52,607 nucleotides of DNA from Planctomycetaceae bacterium. Lineage in GTDB: Bacteria; Planctomycetota; Planctomycetia; Pirellulales; UBA7805. Numbering within the stretch: position 1 is the first letter of the stretch; each line of letters opens with the position of its first letter. The notes below the pieces were generated by a model that saw nothing but the letters and a program-made list of their open reading frames with translations, was not told the DNA's origin and did no database searches. Where the stretch lies: NCBI GenBank assembly GCA_902630355.1, contig CACOUL010000014.1:1-52607 (forward strand), read 5' to 3'. Below are positions 25,564-34,861 of the stretch, piece after piece. The translations under genes and the position numbers were made by a program.

Positions 25564-25942
25564 TTCCCAGCGCGGTCACCTCATCGTTTTGCGCTTGCTG
25601 CAGGCAACTGCAAGTCACCTCTTGGTCATTGTAGCTGAATTTTGCGGGGAAACTACAAGAAGCTGACTTGATACCGCTCTCAGCAATGATCCGGTCCGGC
25701 AGTATTCAAATGTGAAAAGCATGCCCGAAAAATATCGACCACTTTTTGCAAACGCTGCCCGGATTTTAGACCATCAAAATGCTGGTTTCACACGTCCTCA
25801 AAAACATCAGGCATGTGGGAGATGACCTCAAAAGCCTTGATGTGCAAAACTCGTTGTGGCGCTTCCTCAGACAAGGCTACAATAAGAAGAGGCGTTGCGA
25901 CAATTATCGAAACCTCACTTCCCCTCTTTTTGTACTTGAGTC
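25564..25942. other. Divergent intergenic region
   Basis: This 379-base gap lies between the minus-strand cytochrome gene and the plus-strand gene at 25943. Short ORFs across it (25472-25666, 25779-26003) overlap real genes or the promoter and show no family resemblance. The only element I can suggest is the promoter at 25854-25883. Confidence 0.5.
25854..25883 (+). promoter_or_regulatory. Possible sigma70 promoter of the arginase-like-motif gene
   Basis: TTGTGG (25854-25859), an 18-base spacer and TACAAT (25878-25883) lie about 60 bases before the ATG at 25943. The -10 hexamer is good, the -35 is weak. Confidence 0.35.
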
Positions 25943-27676
25943 ATGCAAATCAACTCTCTACGAAAAGACCGTGTTGCGACCGCTGCGCACCGTCAGAAAT
26001 TAACGATCGGTGATACGCTCGTCACGGATCTTGTGCGACTGGGAAATGAGGTGGCGACCGAGGCCGACGATCCGGATTTCTGGCAATTCATTCATGCGCT
26101 TAACTCAAGCGACTGGATCACGGCCGCTTATTATCTTCACCGTGGCCAATCGCAAACACTGCAGCGGGCCCGTACTCGCCATGATTCGCTCCTTCACTCG
26201 ATGGCACAGCGGAACTTGGATCCACTCTATCAGGCGGCGGACCGTTTCCACCAGGATCGCTCCGAGTGGCAAGATCAACTGCAGCAAGCCTATCAGTTTG
26301 GAAAGCTTCCGGTTTATGGGCCGCGCGTTGTCGACGGAAAGACCACCGCCGTTCCCTACGCGGCACGATCGGACGTGGTAGTGCATGGCCGCAATCTCAC
26401 CCGACTGATTCCCGTCTTCCATGAATATGAAAAAATCAACCAGCTTTACCAGGAGCCCGGGCACACTCGCACTGGAGCCGCAATTCGATTCACACAGGGC
26501 CACAATTGGTCTTTTGGCCACCTGCTCACAGACCTGCTCGACGAAAAACACATCCCCCAACAGCGGCGGGTCCTCGTAAATTGGGATGCGCATCGGGATC
26601 TCTCTTCGCCATTCGGACACCTCGCGGGGGAAATGTCTTTGTTGATGCATTGGATGCAGATAGACCACGAGCGTCTCCTTTGGTTGATCCGACACGCGAA
26701 GACACCTCAAGAGCTTGCAGAAGTGACGAGCATGATCAGCATTGCAGGCTGGATTCTCCCTCTGCTTTATTCGCAGCGCCTGGCCAGGGGAAACCGGTCT
26801 GAAATCGTTCTCGTCGTCCCCCGCGAAGCGATGGACACCTCCAATGAAGGTTACTGGCCCGATTATGGAACTCACTCGATCGAGGTAGGGCAGACGGTCT
26901 TCGATCATCAACAGATTGATCGCTTACATCAATTGATCAATCAATACGAGTCGCACCATGCGCCCTCGAATTCCGGTGATCAATCCGATGCAGACGCACG
27001 GTTCTTAGTGCGACAGCAGCTTGATGCAAATCAAAAGGAGGCCAGCCTGAAAGGTTTGCAAAGCTTCAGCTCCAAGTCTAACCTCGGCACGCTCCACGAC
27101 GCGCTTTCGGAGATCGTGCAAGAACCCCACCATGTTACGGTGCATATCGTAGACCCTGACCATCCCGATTCCATACAGCGTCACCTTGCAGGTGCCCACA
27201 TCTACTTGAGCGTCGATGTCGATTTTGCTGGAACAACACAACTGGGAGGATCTTATAGTACGTCCAACCCAAGCCCACACTATCCGTTGAACAGCACTCC
27301 GCAGGAAGAATCGCGGCATCTGCAGTTGATTGAACGATTCCAGGAATTTTACAATCAAAATGCTGAGAATATCGGTAGCGTGAGCGTGGCAAACTCTCCG
27401 GACTACACTGCGGCAGAAGAGCGACGACGACCCGCCGCTAAAATTTTTGACATCCTCACTGTCGGTGCATCGGGGGAGCAGCCAAGCTGGCTCCTCGGTG
27501 AGTCCAACCGCTTGACTCCGCCGCAACTTCAGACACACCCCGCACGGCCTCTACTGATTTCTTTAGCTTGGATCCTCGGCATTTCTGTTACCGGCGCACT
27601 GTTTTGGCACTATTCGCGCTGCAGTCGGATTAAAAACGATCGAACAGATACGGACGCGGATTCCCTGGGGAACTAA
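25943..27676 (+). CDS. Protein with ureohydrolase-like (UPF0489-type) metal motifs and a C-terminal membrane helix
   Basis: This 577-residue protein carries VNWDAHRDLSSPFG at about residues 210-223 and LSVDVDFAGT at about 421-430. The pair D-x-H-x-D and D-x-D-F recalls the manganese-binding motifs of arginase/ureohydrolases, seen also in the UPF0489 family, so a metallohydrolase fold is plausible. An N-terminal helical region (residues 1-110) and a Gln/His-rich linker (325-380) are unassigned. Near the C-terminus a hydrophobic stretch (LLISLAWILGISVTGALFW) would tail-anchor it, which is unusual for that superfamily. It is followed 100 bases later by the PQQ dehydrogenase. Activity and substrate are unknown. 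Confidence 0.55.
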   Translation: MQINSLRKDRVATAAHRQKLTIGDTLVTDLVRLGNEVATEADDPDFWQFIHALNSSDWITAAYYLHRGQSQTLQRARTRHDSLLHSMAQRNLDPLYQAADRFHQDRSEWQDQLQQAYQFGKLPVYGPRVVDGKTTAVPYAARSDVVVHGRNLTRLIPVFHEYEKINQLYQEPGHTRTGAAIRFTQGHNWSFGHLLTDLLDEKHIPQQRRVLVNWDAHRDLSSPFGHLAGEMSLLMHWMQIDHERLLWLIRHAKTPQELAEVTSMISIAGWILPLLYSQRLARGNRSEIVLVVPREAMDTSNEGYWPDYGTHSIEVGQTVFDHQQIDRLHQLINQYESHHAPSNSGDQSDADARFLVRQQLDANQKEASLKGLQSFSSKSNLGTLHDALSEIVQEPHHVTVHIVDPDHPDSIQRHLAGAHIYLSVDVDFAGTTQLGGSYSTSNPSPHYPLNSTPQEESRHLQLIERFQEFYNQNAENIGSVSVANSPDYTAAEERRRPAAKIFDILTVGASGEQPSWLLGESNRLTPPQLQTHPARPLLISLAWILGISVTGALFWHYSRCSRIKNDRTDTDADSLGN

Positions 27677-27779
27677 AAACAATAGGCCCCACGTTTCCAA
27701 CAGGTTCTCTGTGGCCCGACTTGTTTAAAACTTCTAGAATGGGGCAAGCACTGCCATCAATTATCGACGACAAAGAACC

Positions 27780-29567
27780 ATGAGATTGTTTTTGATTTTC
27801 TATCGTTATTGGCTCGCATTACTGCTCGCGATACCGATGGGCTGTAATCCGGAAAATTCGGCAGTAGAGCATTCGGCTGATGATTGGAAAACCTACAATT
27901 ACAATGCTCTGGGAAGCCGGTACAACCCGGCTGAGAAAGACATTTCCGTCGAGAATGCAAAAGATCTCGAAATCAAGTGGCAGTTTCCTGCGAACCATTC
28001 ACAACAAACGATCGGAGCTATTCATGCGACGCCAGTGGTTGTCAATGGCTACACCTATTTTGGAACTGCAACTTATCCGATGTTCTATAAAATCACTCCC
28101 GATGGGAAAATACGCTGGCAATATGAACCCGGAAATGAAACAAGAAAGCATCGAAGGCAATTAAGGTCAATCAGGGGGGTCGTTCCGCGAGACGGCATCT
28201 TCAGTTCTGCACTCGTAACGGACAATTCGGTTTATTTCGGTGATATTGCGGGTGTCGCGTACTGCCTCGATCGAAAGACTGGAAAAGAAAAATGGACAGT
28301 CGATTCGCGTGCCGAGGATTTCCCCGGGGCCCATGCATTCAATGTCATCATGGCGTCTCCGATTATCGCAGGCGATAAAATTATTTTTGCCGGTGGTGCG
28401 TTTGAGCACATGGCGCCATTAAAGCCGGGATACGAATGTTGTACGGGAAGGGGATTTGTGATGGCCCTTGATCCCCAAAGTGGAAAAATACTCTGGAAGT
28501 ATGATGTGGGACCTGAGCCTGTTGAATTTGATGAGCCGCTCACCATAAAAACGCCCTTCGGTAGTCGAACTTTTTATTACGGGCCTTCCACTAGCTCAGT
28601 ATGGTCCACCCCGTCGTTCGATCCGGAAACCCAGACCGTCTTTTTTGGCACCGATGTACACAATTCTCCAAGGCAACCGAGCAAGGAAGACTCTCGCAAT
28701 TACACACCCCATTCAGCGGCAGTGATCGCGCTCGACCTGGAGACCGGAAAAGAAAAGTGGGTTACCCAGACCAACAAGCACGACATCTGGAATTACACGA
28801 TGCCCGCTTACGATGCAAACACCGGCTATAAAGATCAAGCAGTTGGCGACACGCCAAAGGTATTTTCCATCACATTAGATGGCGAAGTAGTGCGAGTCGT
28901 AGGGGCAGGCGCGAAAAATGGCGGATTTTATTTGATGCGAATCGACAATGGAGACATCGTGGCCTCCACACCGATTTATACGGGGCCACCGGCGGAGAAC
29001 CCGGAAATCGATCGGCGGACGCTTGCTCTGCCAAGCCCTATCGGTGGATTACAAACCGGGTGTGCGACAGACGGGGAATCAATTTACACCAACGGCATCG
29101 ACACAATATTCAAGGGAACACCAACTAAAAAAAGATTCGACCCTCCCACGGCAGGTCGCGTCACATCCATTTCAATGAATACTAAATCCGAAAACTGGAG
29201 GCATGAACGCCCTAAGGTGAATTGGGTCGGCGGGACCCAGGAAGACCCGCTATTCACCGATTGTGGTGACCCGGTCGCTTCGGGTATCGCGGTCGCCAAC
29301 GGTTGTTTATTTTTTACCACCTTCACCAGTAATAAACTGGTCATCCTCAATGCAACAACCGGAACGGTTCTTAAAGAAATTTCTCTTGGACCTGTGCTGT
29401 CGGGCCCTTCTGTTTCGCGCGGACGTGTTTTTGTAGGCACTGGAAATACAAAATTTATTGACCGTGACCTTGAGGCATACTTCCCAAAAAGCGATACCGG
29501 CACCCTCTATTCTTTTGGACTTCCTGGAAAAGACCAAATGGATGGGATGGGAAGCGGAAACGAATAA
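27780..29567 (+). CDS. PQQ-dependent (polyvinyl-alcohol-dehydrogenase-like) quinoprotein lipoprotein
   Basis: The 595-residue product begins with a signal peptide ending at the lipobox-like PMGC. It then shows the opening typical of PQQ beta-propeller dehydrogenases (DWKTYNYNALGSRYNPAEKDI) and repeated W-motif blades (for example GKIRWQYEPG, GKEKWTVDS, GKILWKYDVG, GKEKWVTQ). Adjacent cysteines at about residues 218-220 (GYECCTGRGFVMALD) are placed like those of polyvinyl alcohol dehydrogenase-like proteins and recall the vicinal disulfide of PQQ alcohol dehydrogenases. There is no CxxCH, so electrons must leave to a separate cytochrome; the next gene encodes a cytochrome domain. The likely role is periplasmic oxidation of an alcohol or sugar; substrate unknown. 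Confidence 0.82.
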   Translation: MRLFLIFYRYWLALLLAIPMGCNPENSAVEHSADDWKTYNYNALGSRYNPAEKDISVENAKDLEIKWQFPANHSQQTIGAIHATPVVVNGYTYFGTATYPMFYKITPDGKIRWQYEPGNETRKHRRQLRSIRGVVPRDGIFSSALVTDNSVYFGDIAGVAYCLDRKTGKEKWTVDSRAEDFPGAHAFNVIMASPIIAGDKIIFAGGAFEHMAPLKPGYECCTGRGFVMALDPQSGKILWKYDVGPEPVEFDEPLTIKTPFGSRTFYYGPSTSSVWSTPSFDPETQTVFFGTDVHNSPRQPSKEDSRNYTPHSAAVIALDLETGKEKWVTQTNKHDIWNYTMPAYDANTGYKDQAVGDTPKVFSITLDGEVVRVVGAGAKNGGFYLMRIDNGDIVASTPIYTGPPAENPEIDRRTLALPSPIGGLQTGCATDGESIYTNGIDTIFKGTPTKKRFDPPTAGRVTSISMNTKSENWRHERPKVNWVGGTQEDPLFTDCGDPVASGIAVANGCLFFTTFTSNKLVILNATTGTVLKEISLGPVLSGPSVSRGRVFVGTGNTKFIDRDLEAYFPKSDTGTLYSFGLPGKDQMDGMGSGNE

Positions 29568-29813
29568 AGGAATAAAGACTGTGGCGAACAAAGAACCGCC
29601 TTCTCATTAAGCAATTTCCAGATTTTTCTTTCGTAGCTAGTTCAAAATAAAAATGTAATCGTTACCGACTCTCTTTTATCACTCGGAGTGTAAATAGGTT
29701 TGACATGCTCACTCAGGCCACCTATTTTGAAGACGACAAACCGCGACTGTCCCGCGGGATGAGCCTTTCCGTATCGTGATCGACCAGATGCGATACTCTC
29801 GGTTTAATGCCTT

Positions 29814-31709
29814 ATGACGATCTCCAAGTCTCAGTCGCTGTTGATGCTGAATGCTGTTGTTTTGACGGCTATCCTGGGAATACTCATTGCGGTTTTCTGG
29901 CGAGGAAATCAATCACAAGAGACAACTTATCGGACCATCAGTGATTTTGCCCTCCTCGATCAGGAAGGTAAATTTCATAAGCTCTCCCGTTACGCCAACG
30001 ACCGAGGCGTCGTTTTATACGTTTATGGTGTAGGTTGCCCGATTGCCCGCAATCATTTGCCTGCCCTGAAAACACTTCGGGAAAAGTACATGAAACAGGG
30101 TATCGAATTTTTATTACTCGACTGCAACCCACAAGATGATCGAGAGACCCTTCAACAAGATGCCCTGGAACGAAACATCGACATTCCCATCTTAAGAGAC
30201 GAGGGACAGCTTGTGATGGAAATGATGGGGATTAAGCGAACTTGCGAAACGTTTTTAATCGACCCGAAAAAAAGACGCGTTATTTTTCATGGCCCTGTCG
30301 ATGACAGACTTGGTTATGAAAGCCAGAAAAAAGAGGCGACTCATCATTATCTTCAAGATGCGATCGACTCCTACTTATCGGGCGACGCGGTGAAGAATCC
30401 CGATGCAGAAATCCGAGGCTGCCTGATCAGCAAGATCTCTGACGCTGCTCAAAACCCAACGACTCCGGATTATGCGAAGGATGTAGCGCCAATCCTTGAG
30501 AGGCGATGCTTCAACTGTCACAGCACAGGCGGGACGGCTCCTTGGGCACTGGAGAGCTATGAAGACGTTTTAGGCTGGCGTGCGATGATCCGCGAAGTGA
30601 TTCTGACAAAACGTATGCCGCCGCGTCAGCCAGACATGCATTACCTCCCATTTTCGGAGACGCATGGAATCTTTCCCGAAGAGGCAAGCACCATTGTACG
30701 CTGGCTCGATGCGGGCGCACCTCGCGGCGAGGGGGAGGACCCACTGGCCACCGCCAAAATAACAAGTGATAGAAGAATCGATGTTGAGAATGCTCAAATA
30801 AAAATTGATCTTCCTCCACAAAACATCCCCGCAACTGGAGAAGTTGCGTACCGCACTAATGCATTGAAACTTCAATTACAAAAAGATGCCTGGGTGCGTG
30901 CAGGAAAGATTCAGCCGACTGAACCGGAAGTACTGCATCATGCGTTTTGCAGAACTTCGCCGGTCGAGGGAGACAACTTAAATAACGTTGAGTTTTCTAA
31001 ACGAGGTATCTCAAACAAATGGAGAAGCACAAACGTTGCGGCGTATGTCCCCGGAATGACGTCATTTGAATTCCCCACCGATACCGGAATGAAAATACCT
31101 CGTGAATGTGCACTGGTGTTTCTTTATCACTACACCACGATCGGAAAATCAGTGACGGACCGCCCCAAGCTTGGAGTTTTCTTGCACGAAAAACCTCCTC
31201 TGTTTGAACTTGAAATGGAGACGATCGAACGCCGGAATTTTACAATCCCGCCAGGGGAGTCCGAATATCAGGTAGAGGACGACTATACAGCTGACGAAGA
31301 CATACTCATTTTTGGGATCGCCCCGCACATGCACTATCGCGGGTCAAGTTTCTGCTGCAAGATTATTCCGCCGGAAGGGAGAGAAAAAACAATCTTTTCG
31401 ATGCCCAACTACCGAATGACCTGGCAGGGGATTTATTGGTTTAAGGAACCACTTGCGATTTCGAAAGGCACAAACATCATTTGCACTGGGATCTTCGACA
31501 ACTCGAGCACGAATGAATTGAATCCTGATTCCTCAGAGACCGTGGTGTATGGCCAGCAATCTTGGAGAGAAATGTTTGAAGGATGGATTCTCTACAGCAA
31601 ACGCACTGAAAAGAATTCTGAAAAATTTGACAAATTGTTTCGTGAAAGCCTGTTGAAACAAAATGACCTTGGTTCCGAGCAGAAACCAGCCGGAACGCAT
31701 GATGAATAA
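29814..31709 (+). CDS. Redoxin / cytochrome c / copper type II monooxygenase-like fusion
   Basis: The 631-residue protein has an N-terminal membrane helix (LLMLNAVVLTAILGILIAVFW). A redoxin (peroxiredoxin/thioredoxin-fold) domain follows at about 40-200 with GCPIAR (Cys about 75) and no resolving CxxC. A cytochrome c-type segment has CFNCH at 232-236 and a downstream KRMPPRQPDMHY as likely Met ligand region. The C-terminal region resembles the ascorbate-dependent type II copper monooxygenase C-domain, with PHMHYRG (His505, His507) and a WREM near the end. This three-part fusion is common in planctomycetes but its reaction is not known. It follows the PQQ dehydrogenase by 246 bases and precedes the SGNH hydrolase by 48. 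Confidence 0.8.
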   Translation: MTISKSQSLLMLNAVVLTAILGILIAVFWRGNQSQETTYRTISDFALLDQEGKFHKLSRYANDRGVVLYVYGVGCPIARNHLPALKTLREKYMKQGIEFLLLDCNPQDDRETLQQDALERNIDIPILRDEGQLVMEMMGIKRTCETFLIDPKKRRVIFHGPVDDRLGYESQKKEATHHYLQDAIDSYLSGDAVKNPDAEIRGCLISKISDAAQNPTTPDYAKDVAPILERRCFNCHSTGGTAPWALESYEDVLGWRAMIREVILTKRMPPRQPDMHYLPFSETHGIFPEEASTIVRWLDAGAPRGEGEDPLATAKITSDRRIDVENAQIKIDLPPQNIPATGEVAYRTNALKLQLQKDAWVRAGKIQPTEPEVLHHAFCRTSPVEGDNLNNVEFSKRGISNKWRSTNVAAYVPGMTSFEFPTDTGMKIPRECALVFLYHYTTIGKSVTDRPKLGVFLHEKPPLFELEMETIERRNFTIPPGESEYQVEDDYTADEDILIFGIAPHMHYRGSSFCCKIIPPEGREKTIFSMPNYRMTWQGIYWFKEPLAISKGTNIICTGIFDNSSTNELNPDSSETVVYGQQSWREMFEGWILYSKRTEKNSEKFDKLFRESLLKQNDLGSEQKPAGTHDE

Positions 31710-31757
31710 ACCGGCCGTCGCGCCGTAAAACCTCCGGGGCTTCCTCCCGAGGCCGCC

Positions 31758-32810
31758 ATGAAAAAAACTCGCCTGCCGTTGTGGAAAAAACTTGTATTCT
31801 CCCTGCTGATTTTTCTATTCGCGACCGCGGTCCTCTACTTGCCCTGTGAAATTGTCTTTCGCCTCTCCCACCAGATACCCGTATTTTCTTGGGATTCGCC
31901 CGTTTCGAAAGATACTAGTGTTGTGCCGGAAGGTGACACCACCGCCATGGATTTCGACTCGGTCCACTACTACGAGATATTTCAAAAATCAGACAATCCA
32001 GTGCTGTTCTACGAACCCAAACCTGGGTTTTCCAAAGGTGCGGTCCAGATCAATGCGCATGGATTTCGAGATCGTGAAGTGACGCTCGTCAAGCCTCCGG
32101 GTACCACGCGGATTATCGTACTCGGAGATTCCGTCATCTGGGGACACGGTATCGTATTGGCGGATACTTTCGCAAAACAACTGGAAGAATTACTGAACGA
32201 TCGCTTAGATGGCAAGTACGAGGTACTCAATTTTGGCGTGTCGGGTTATTCACTTCAGCAAGAGGTAGAGCAATACCTCGACCGCGCAAGCCGCTTTCAG
32301 CCCGATATTGCCATTCTAGGGCTTTGCATCAACGATTCCGTCTACAGTTCTGAAGAGGGAGATTTCTTTGCGGCCCAGAACGGAGGTCTACTTTCGAAGT
32401 CCTATCTCCTGGACAGTCTGATGGTAAAAATAGATCAAGTCCTTCATCAATATTTTGGGGTGTCTCAAAAATATCTCGAACATATCGTGGACGTTCCGGC
32501 TCAAATGAACCGACTGAAAGAAGCATCTGAGGGAGTGTCCTGGCTGGTGTTGATGTTTCCTCGACTCGATAACCTGGAGGACTATCAATCACTTGCGGAA
32601 CACAAGATTTTGACTCAACCGGCCCGCAACCTCGGTTTCTCGGTTCGCGACCTGCTGGCAGATTACCGGAGATATTCTTCCGAATCGATCAGCATCGACC
32701 CGATCCACCCCAATCGTCTGGGAAACGCTATTGCTGCCGAAGCTGCCTACGATGCGCTGATACAAAACGGTATGATTCGATCCGAGCACGAGAATCGTGT
32801 AGTAGAATAG
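31758..32810 (+). CDS. SGNH/GDSL-family hydrolase, membrane anchored
   Basis: This 350-residue protein has one N-terminal membrane helix (KLVFSLLIFLFATAVLYL), so the catalytic domain faces the periplasm. The SGNH blocks are visible: VLGDSVIWGHG (block I, nucleophile Ser), FGVSGYSLQQE (block II Gly), GLCINDS (block III Asn) and DPIHPNRLG (block V Asp and His). Such enzymes are esterases or acetyl transfer/removal enzymes acting on glycans or lipids. The start has a GAGG ribosome binding site about 6 bases upstream. Neighbouring sulfotransferases and an oxygenase suggest glycan or surface-polymer decoration, by inference. Confidence 0.82.
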   Translation: MKKTRLPLWKKLVFSLLIFLFATAVLYLPCEIVFRLSHQIPVFSWDSPVSKDTSVVPEGDTTAMDFDSVHYYEIFQKSDNPVLFYEPKPGFSKGAVQINAHGFRDREVTLVKPPGTTRIIVLGDSVIWGHGIVLADTFAKQLEELLNDRLDGKYEVLNFGVSGYSLQQEVEQYLDRASRFQPDIAILGLCINDSVYSSEEGDFFAAQNGGLLSKSYLLDSLMVKIDQVLHQYFGVSQKYLEHIVDVPAQMNRLKEASEGVSWLVLMFPRLDNLEDYQSLAEHKILTQPARNLGFSVRDLLADYRRYSSESISIDPIHPNRLGNAIAAEAAYDALIQNGMIRSEHENRVVE

Positions 32811-32866
32811 AGAGACTCATCATTTTATCGCTATGATCGTCGAGGCCATTTGGAAGGGATCACCAC

Positions 32867-33526
32867 ATGAGTAAGGAACCTAGAAAATCGGCATGGGGGG
32901 CGCCTTTTGGTCCGGTGATTTATCAGTCGACTATCTCGGACGAACTCCACAAGTTGATGCTGGATGAGGCGCTGGATCTTCAGAAGAAAAAAGAAAACGA
33001 CTATCGTCAGAATCTGGCCGGTAATATCGAAGAGGAATACGCGTACAGTGATGCGGTGCGCGACCGATGTACGGAAGAAATTTTATACCTTTGCTCAGAC
33101 TATTCCGAAAAGATTGGAGCACAGGGAGCACTCATTCAGCCCTGGACCAAATCAATCCCAGAAAACGAACTTGTGCTACCTCAGCTTTGGGTCAATTTCC
33201 AGAAGGCCGGGGAATGGAATCCGCCACATTGTCACTCGGGACTTTTTTCTTTCGTGACCTATCTGCAGGTCCCACCTGAAATCGGACAAGAAAAAGACCA
33301 AGAACATCAGAAAAATTCGTTTCCTTCGGCAGGCCTTTTACAGTTTGATTATGGGGAACATATTCCCTTTACGAATGTGACCCACCAGATGCTACCCAAG
33401 GAAAAAATGATCGTCTTTTTTCCGGCGAGACTCAGGCACTACGTCTACCCGTTTAAATCGGAAGTAACACGGATCTCCGTCTCTGGAAACGTCTTTTCGA
33501 ACAAAACGAACTGGCAAAATTACTAA
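32867..33526 (+). CDS. Putative 2OG-Fe(II) oxygenase-like protein (TIGR02466-type), second copy
   Basis: The 219-residue protein matches the protein at 14300 in the diagnostic regions: LWVNFQKAGEWNPPHCHSGLFSFVTYLQVP and FPARLRHYVYPFKSEVTRISVSGNVF. His-x-His, a distal His and a following Arg occupy the expected ligand positions of a double-stranded beta-helix oxygenase; classical members have H-x-D/E, so metal binding needs proof. The membrane protein that follows (GTG 33532 or ATG 33556) is almost contiguous, repeating the oxygenase/membrane-protein association seen at 12317-14971. The substrate is unknown. Confidence 0.7.
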   Translation: MSKEPRKSAWGAPFGPVIYQSTISDELHKLMLDEALDLQKKKENDYRQNLAGNIEEEYAYSDAVRDRCTEEILYLCSDYSEKIGAQGALIQPWTKSIPENELVLPQLWVNFQKAGEWNPPHCHSGLFSFVTYLQVPPEIGQEKDQEHQKNSFPSAGLLQFDYGEHIPFTNVTHQMLPKEKMIVFFPARLRHYVYPFKSEVTRISVSGNVFSNKTNWQNY

Positions 33527-33555
33527 GTATTGTGAACGCGACCGCTGCTATCGAG

Positions 33556-34767
33556 ATGAACAAGAACGCACACTGGATCCGCTCACCGTGGTGGGATGGA
33601 TTCTGGATGTTTTTTGGACTTTGGGGGCCGATTTTCATCCTCCTCGCCTACTTTGGTGCAGGCGAGATTTGGAACATTCGTGAAACATTGGTCCAACTCA
33701 TCGGCATCGAGGGGCCTCTCGTCTTCCTCTATGTTGCCCTCGGGGTTTGGCACCGGATGACTTCAACCTATGCCGTTCTCGGCACACCCATTCTTCGCGA
33801 TGAAGTTCGCAAAAACAAAAAAAAATATCTTTTCATCCCTCTCGCAATTCTCATCGGTTGCGTACTCTTGGCACAAGCGTTTGTATTTCATTCCGCTTTT
33901 TCCTTCATGCAATCAACGCACGGCCAGCTGTGGGCATTCTTTTTACTCGCATATGTGATGATTCTCTGGGAGCGGTGGCACTTCTGCGCGCAAGAGTTCG
34001 GGGTGCTTTCGATCTATCGCATAAGAGCAAACCAATTCTCTCCAGCCGACCGAAAGTTCGACCGGGCGTATACTATTGTGCTGATGCTCATCGTCAACAT
34101 GGTCCTCTTTTTTTATGCCGGATTTAAAAACGAACAGATTCTTTTTTATGGAACCGGTCTGAATGCCTATCCGGAACGTCTACTCGATAATGTGGCGCTA
34201 TTCACCTTTCTCGTTGGAATGATTTTTATGCTGATTGCGCTCACGCGCGAGTGGATGCGACAGGAGCCATCACTTCCGAAAGCTGCATTTTATTTTTTGA
34301 TCGGCAGCCATACGATGCTGATTTACTTTTGTCCCGAAGCATTTCTCTTATTCTTTTTTTCCTACATCATTCATCATTGGATGGTAGCGATCGGTCTGTT
34401 CAATCGCATCACGATGAATTCGTATACTGGCGATTCTGCTGCGCAACGAATTGGTAAGTACTGTATTCGCGTCGTCCCGATCGTTGGCGTGTGCGTACTC
34501 TGGTATTTTTATTTTTCGCATCGATCCAGCCTCGACCTAGCAGGAAGTTTACCCAAACCGGATGACGCCATCACCCTGTTTGCAGGTATCGCGACGCCCA
34601 CCAAGTTTTTTTGGGGGATTATTATCGGGCTGTTTTTCGCGTTCAATTTTCTCCACTATTACTACGATCGCTGTTTTTATAGCTTTCGAGACCCGGCAAT
34701 TCGCGAGCGGGTGGGGCCACTCCTTTTTGACTCTAGCCACATGGATAAGGCCCGGCATACCGACTGA
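33556..34767 (+). CDS. Multi-pass membrane protein with His-rich motifs, second copy
   Basis: This 403-residue protein has about nine hydrophobic segments. It contains WERWHFCAQEFGVLSIYRIR, YIIHHWMVAIGLFNR and near the C-terminus HYYYDRCFYSFRDPAIR. A His at comparable membrane positions also occurs in the 12317 protein, and I take them as distant members of one unnamed family. GTG 33532 would add eight residues; the ATG at 33556 is more conventional. Adjacent to the 2OG-oxygenase-like gene. A membrane-bound oxidase, desaturase-like or metal-binding role is possible but not shown by a complete known motif set. Confidence 0.6.
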   Translation: MNKNAHWIRSPWWDGFWMFFGLWGPIFILLAYFGAGEIWNIRETLVQLIGIEGPLVFLYVALGVWHRMTSTYAVLGTPILRDEVRKNKKKYLFIPLAILIGCVLLAQAFVFHSAFSFMQSTHGQLWAFFLLAYVMILWERWHFCAQEFGVLSIYRIRANQFSPADRKFDRAYTIVLMLIVNMVLFFYAGFKNEQILFYGTGLNAYPERLLDNVALFTFLVGMIFMLIALTREWMRQEPSLPKAAFYFLIGSHTMLIYFCPEAFLLFFFSYIIHHWMVAIGLFNRITMNSYTGDSAAQRIGKYCIRVVPIVGVCVLWYFYFSHRSSLDLAGSLPKPDDAITLFAGIATPTKFFWGIIIGLFFAFNFLHYYYDRCFYSFRDPAIRERVGPLLFDSSHMDKARHTD

Positions 34768-34861
34768 TGACTGAGGCGGTTGCGTCAGATAGACTGCAAC
34801 TATGAGTGAGGCAGAATAGATTCACACCTGTCGCCTCTCAATTAACGTTTCTAATCAAAGA

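Noticed and set aside
25779-26003. Small ORF before the arginase-like-motif gene
   Set aside because: It overlaps the candidate promoter and the start of the real gene in another frame and has no supporting similarity.
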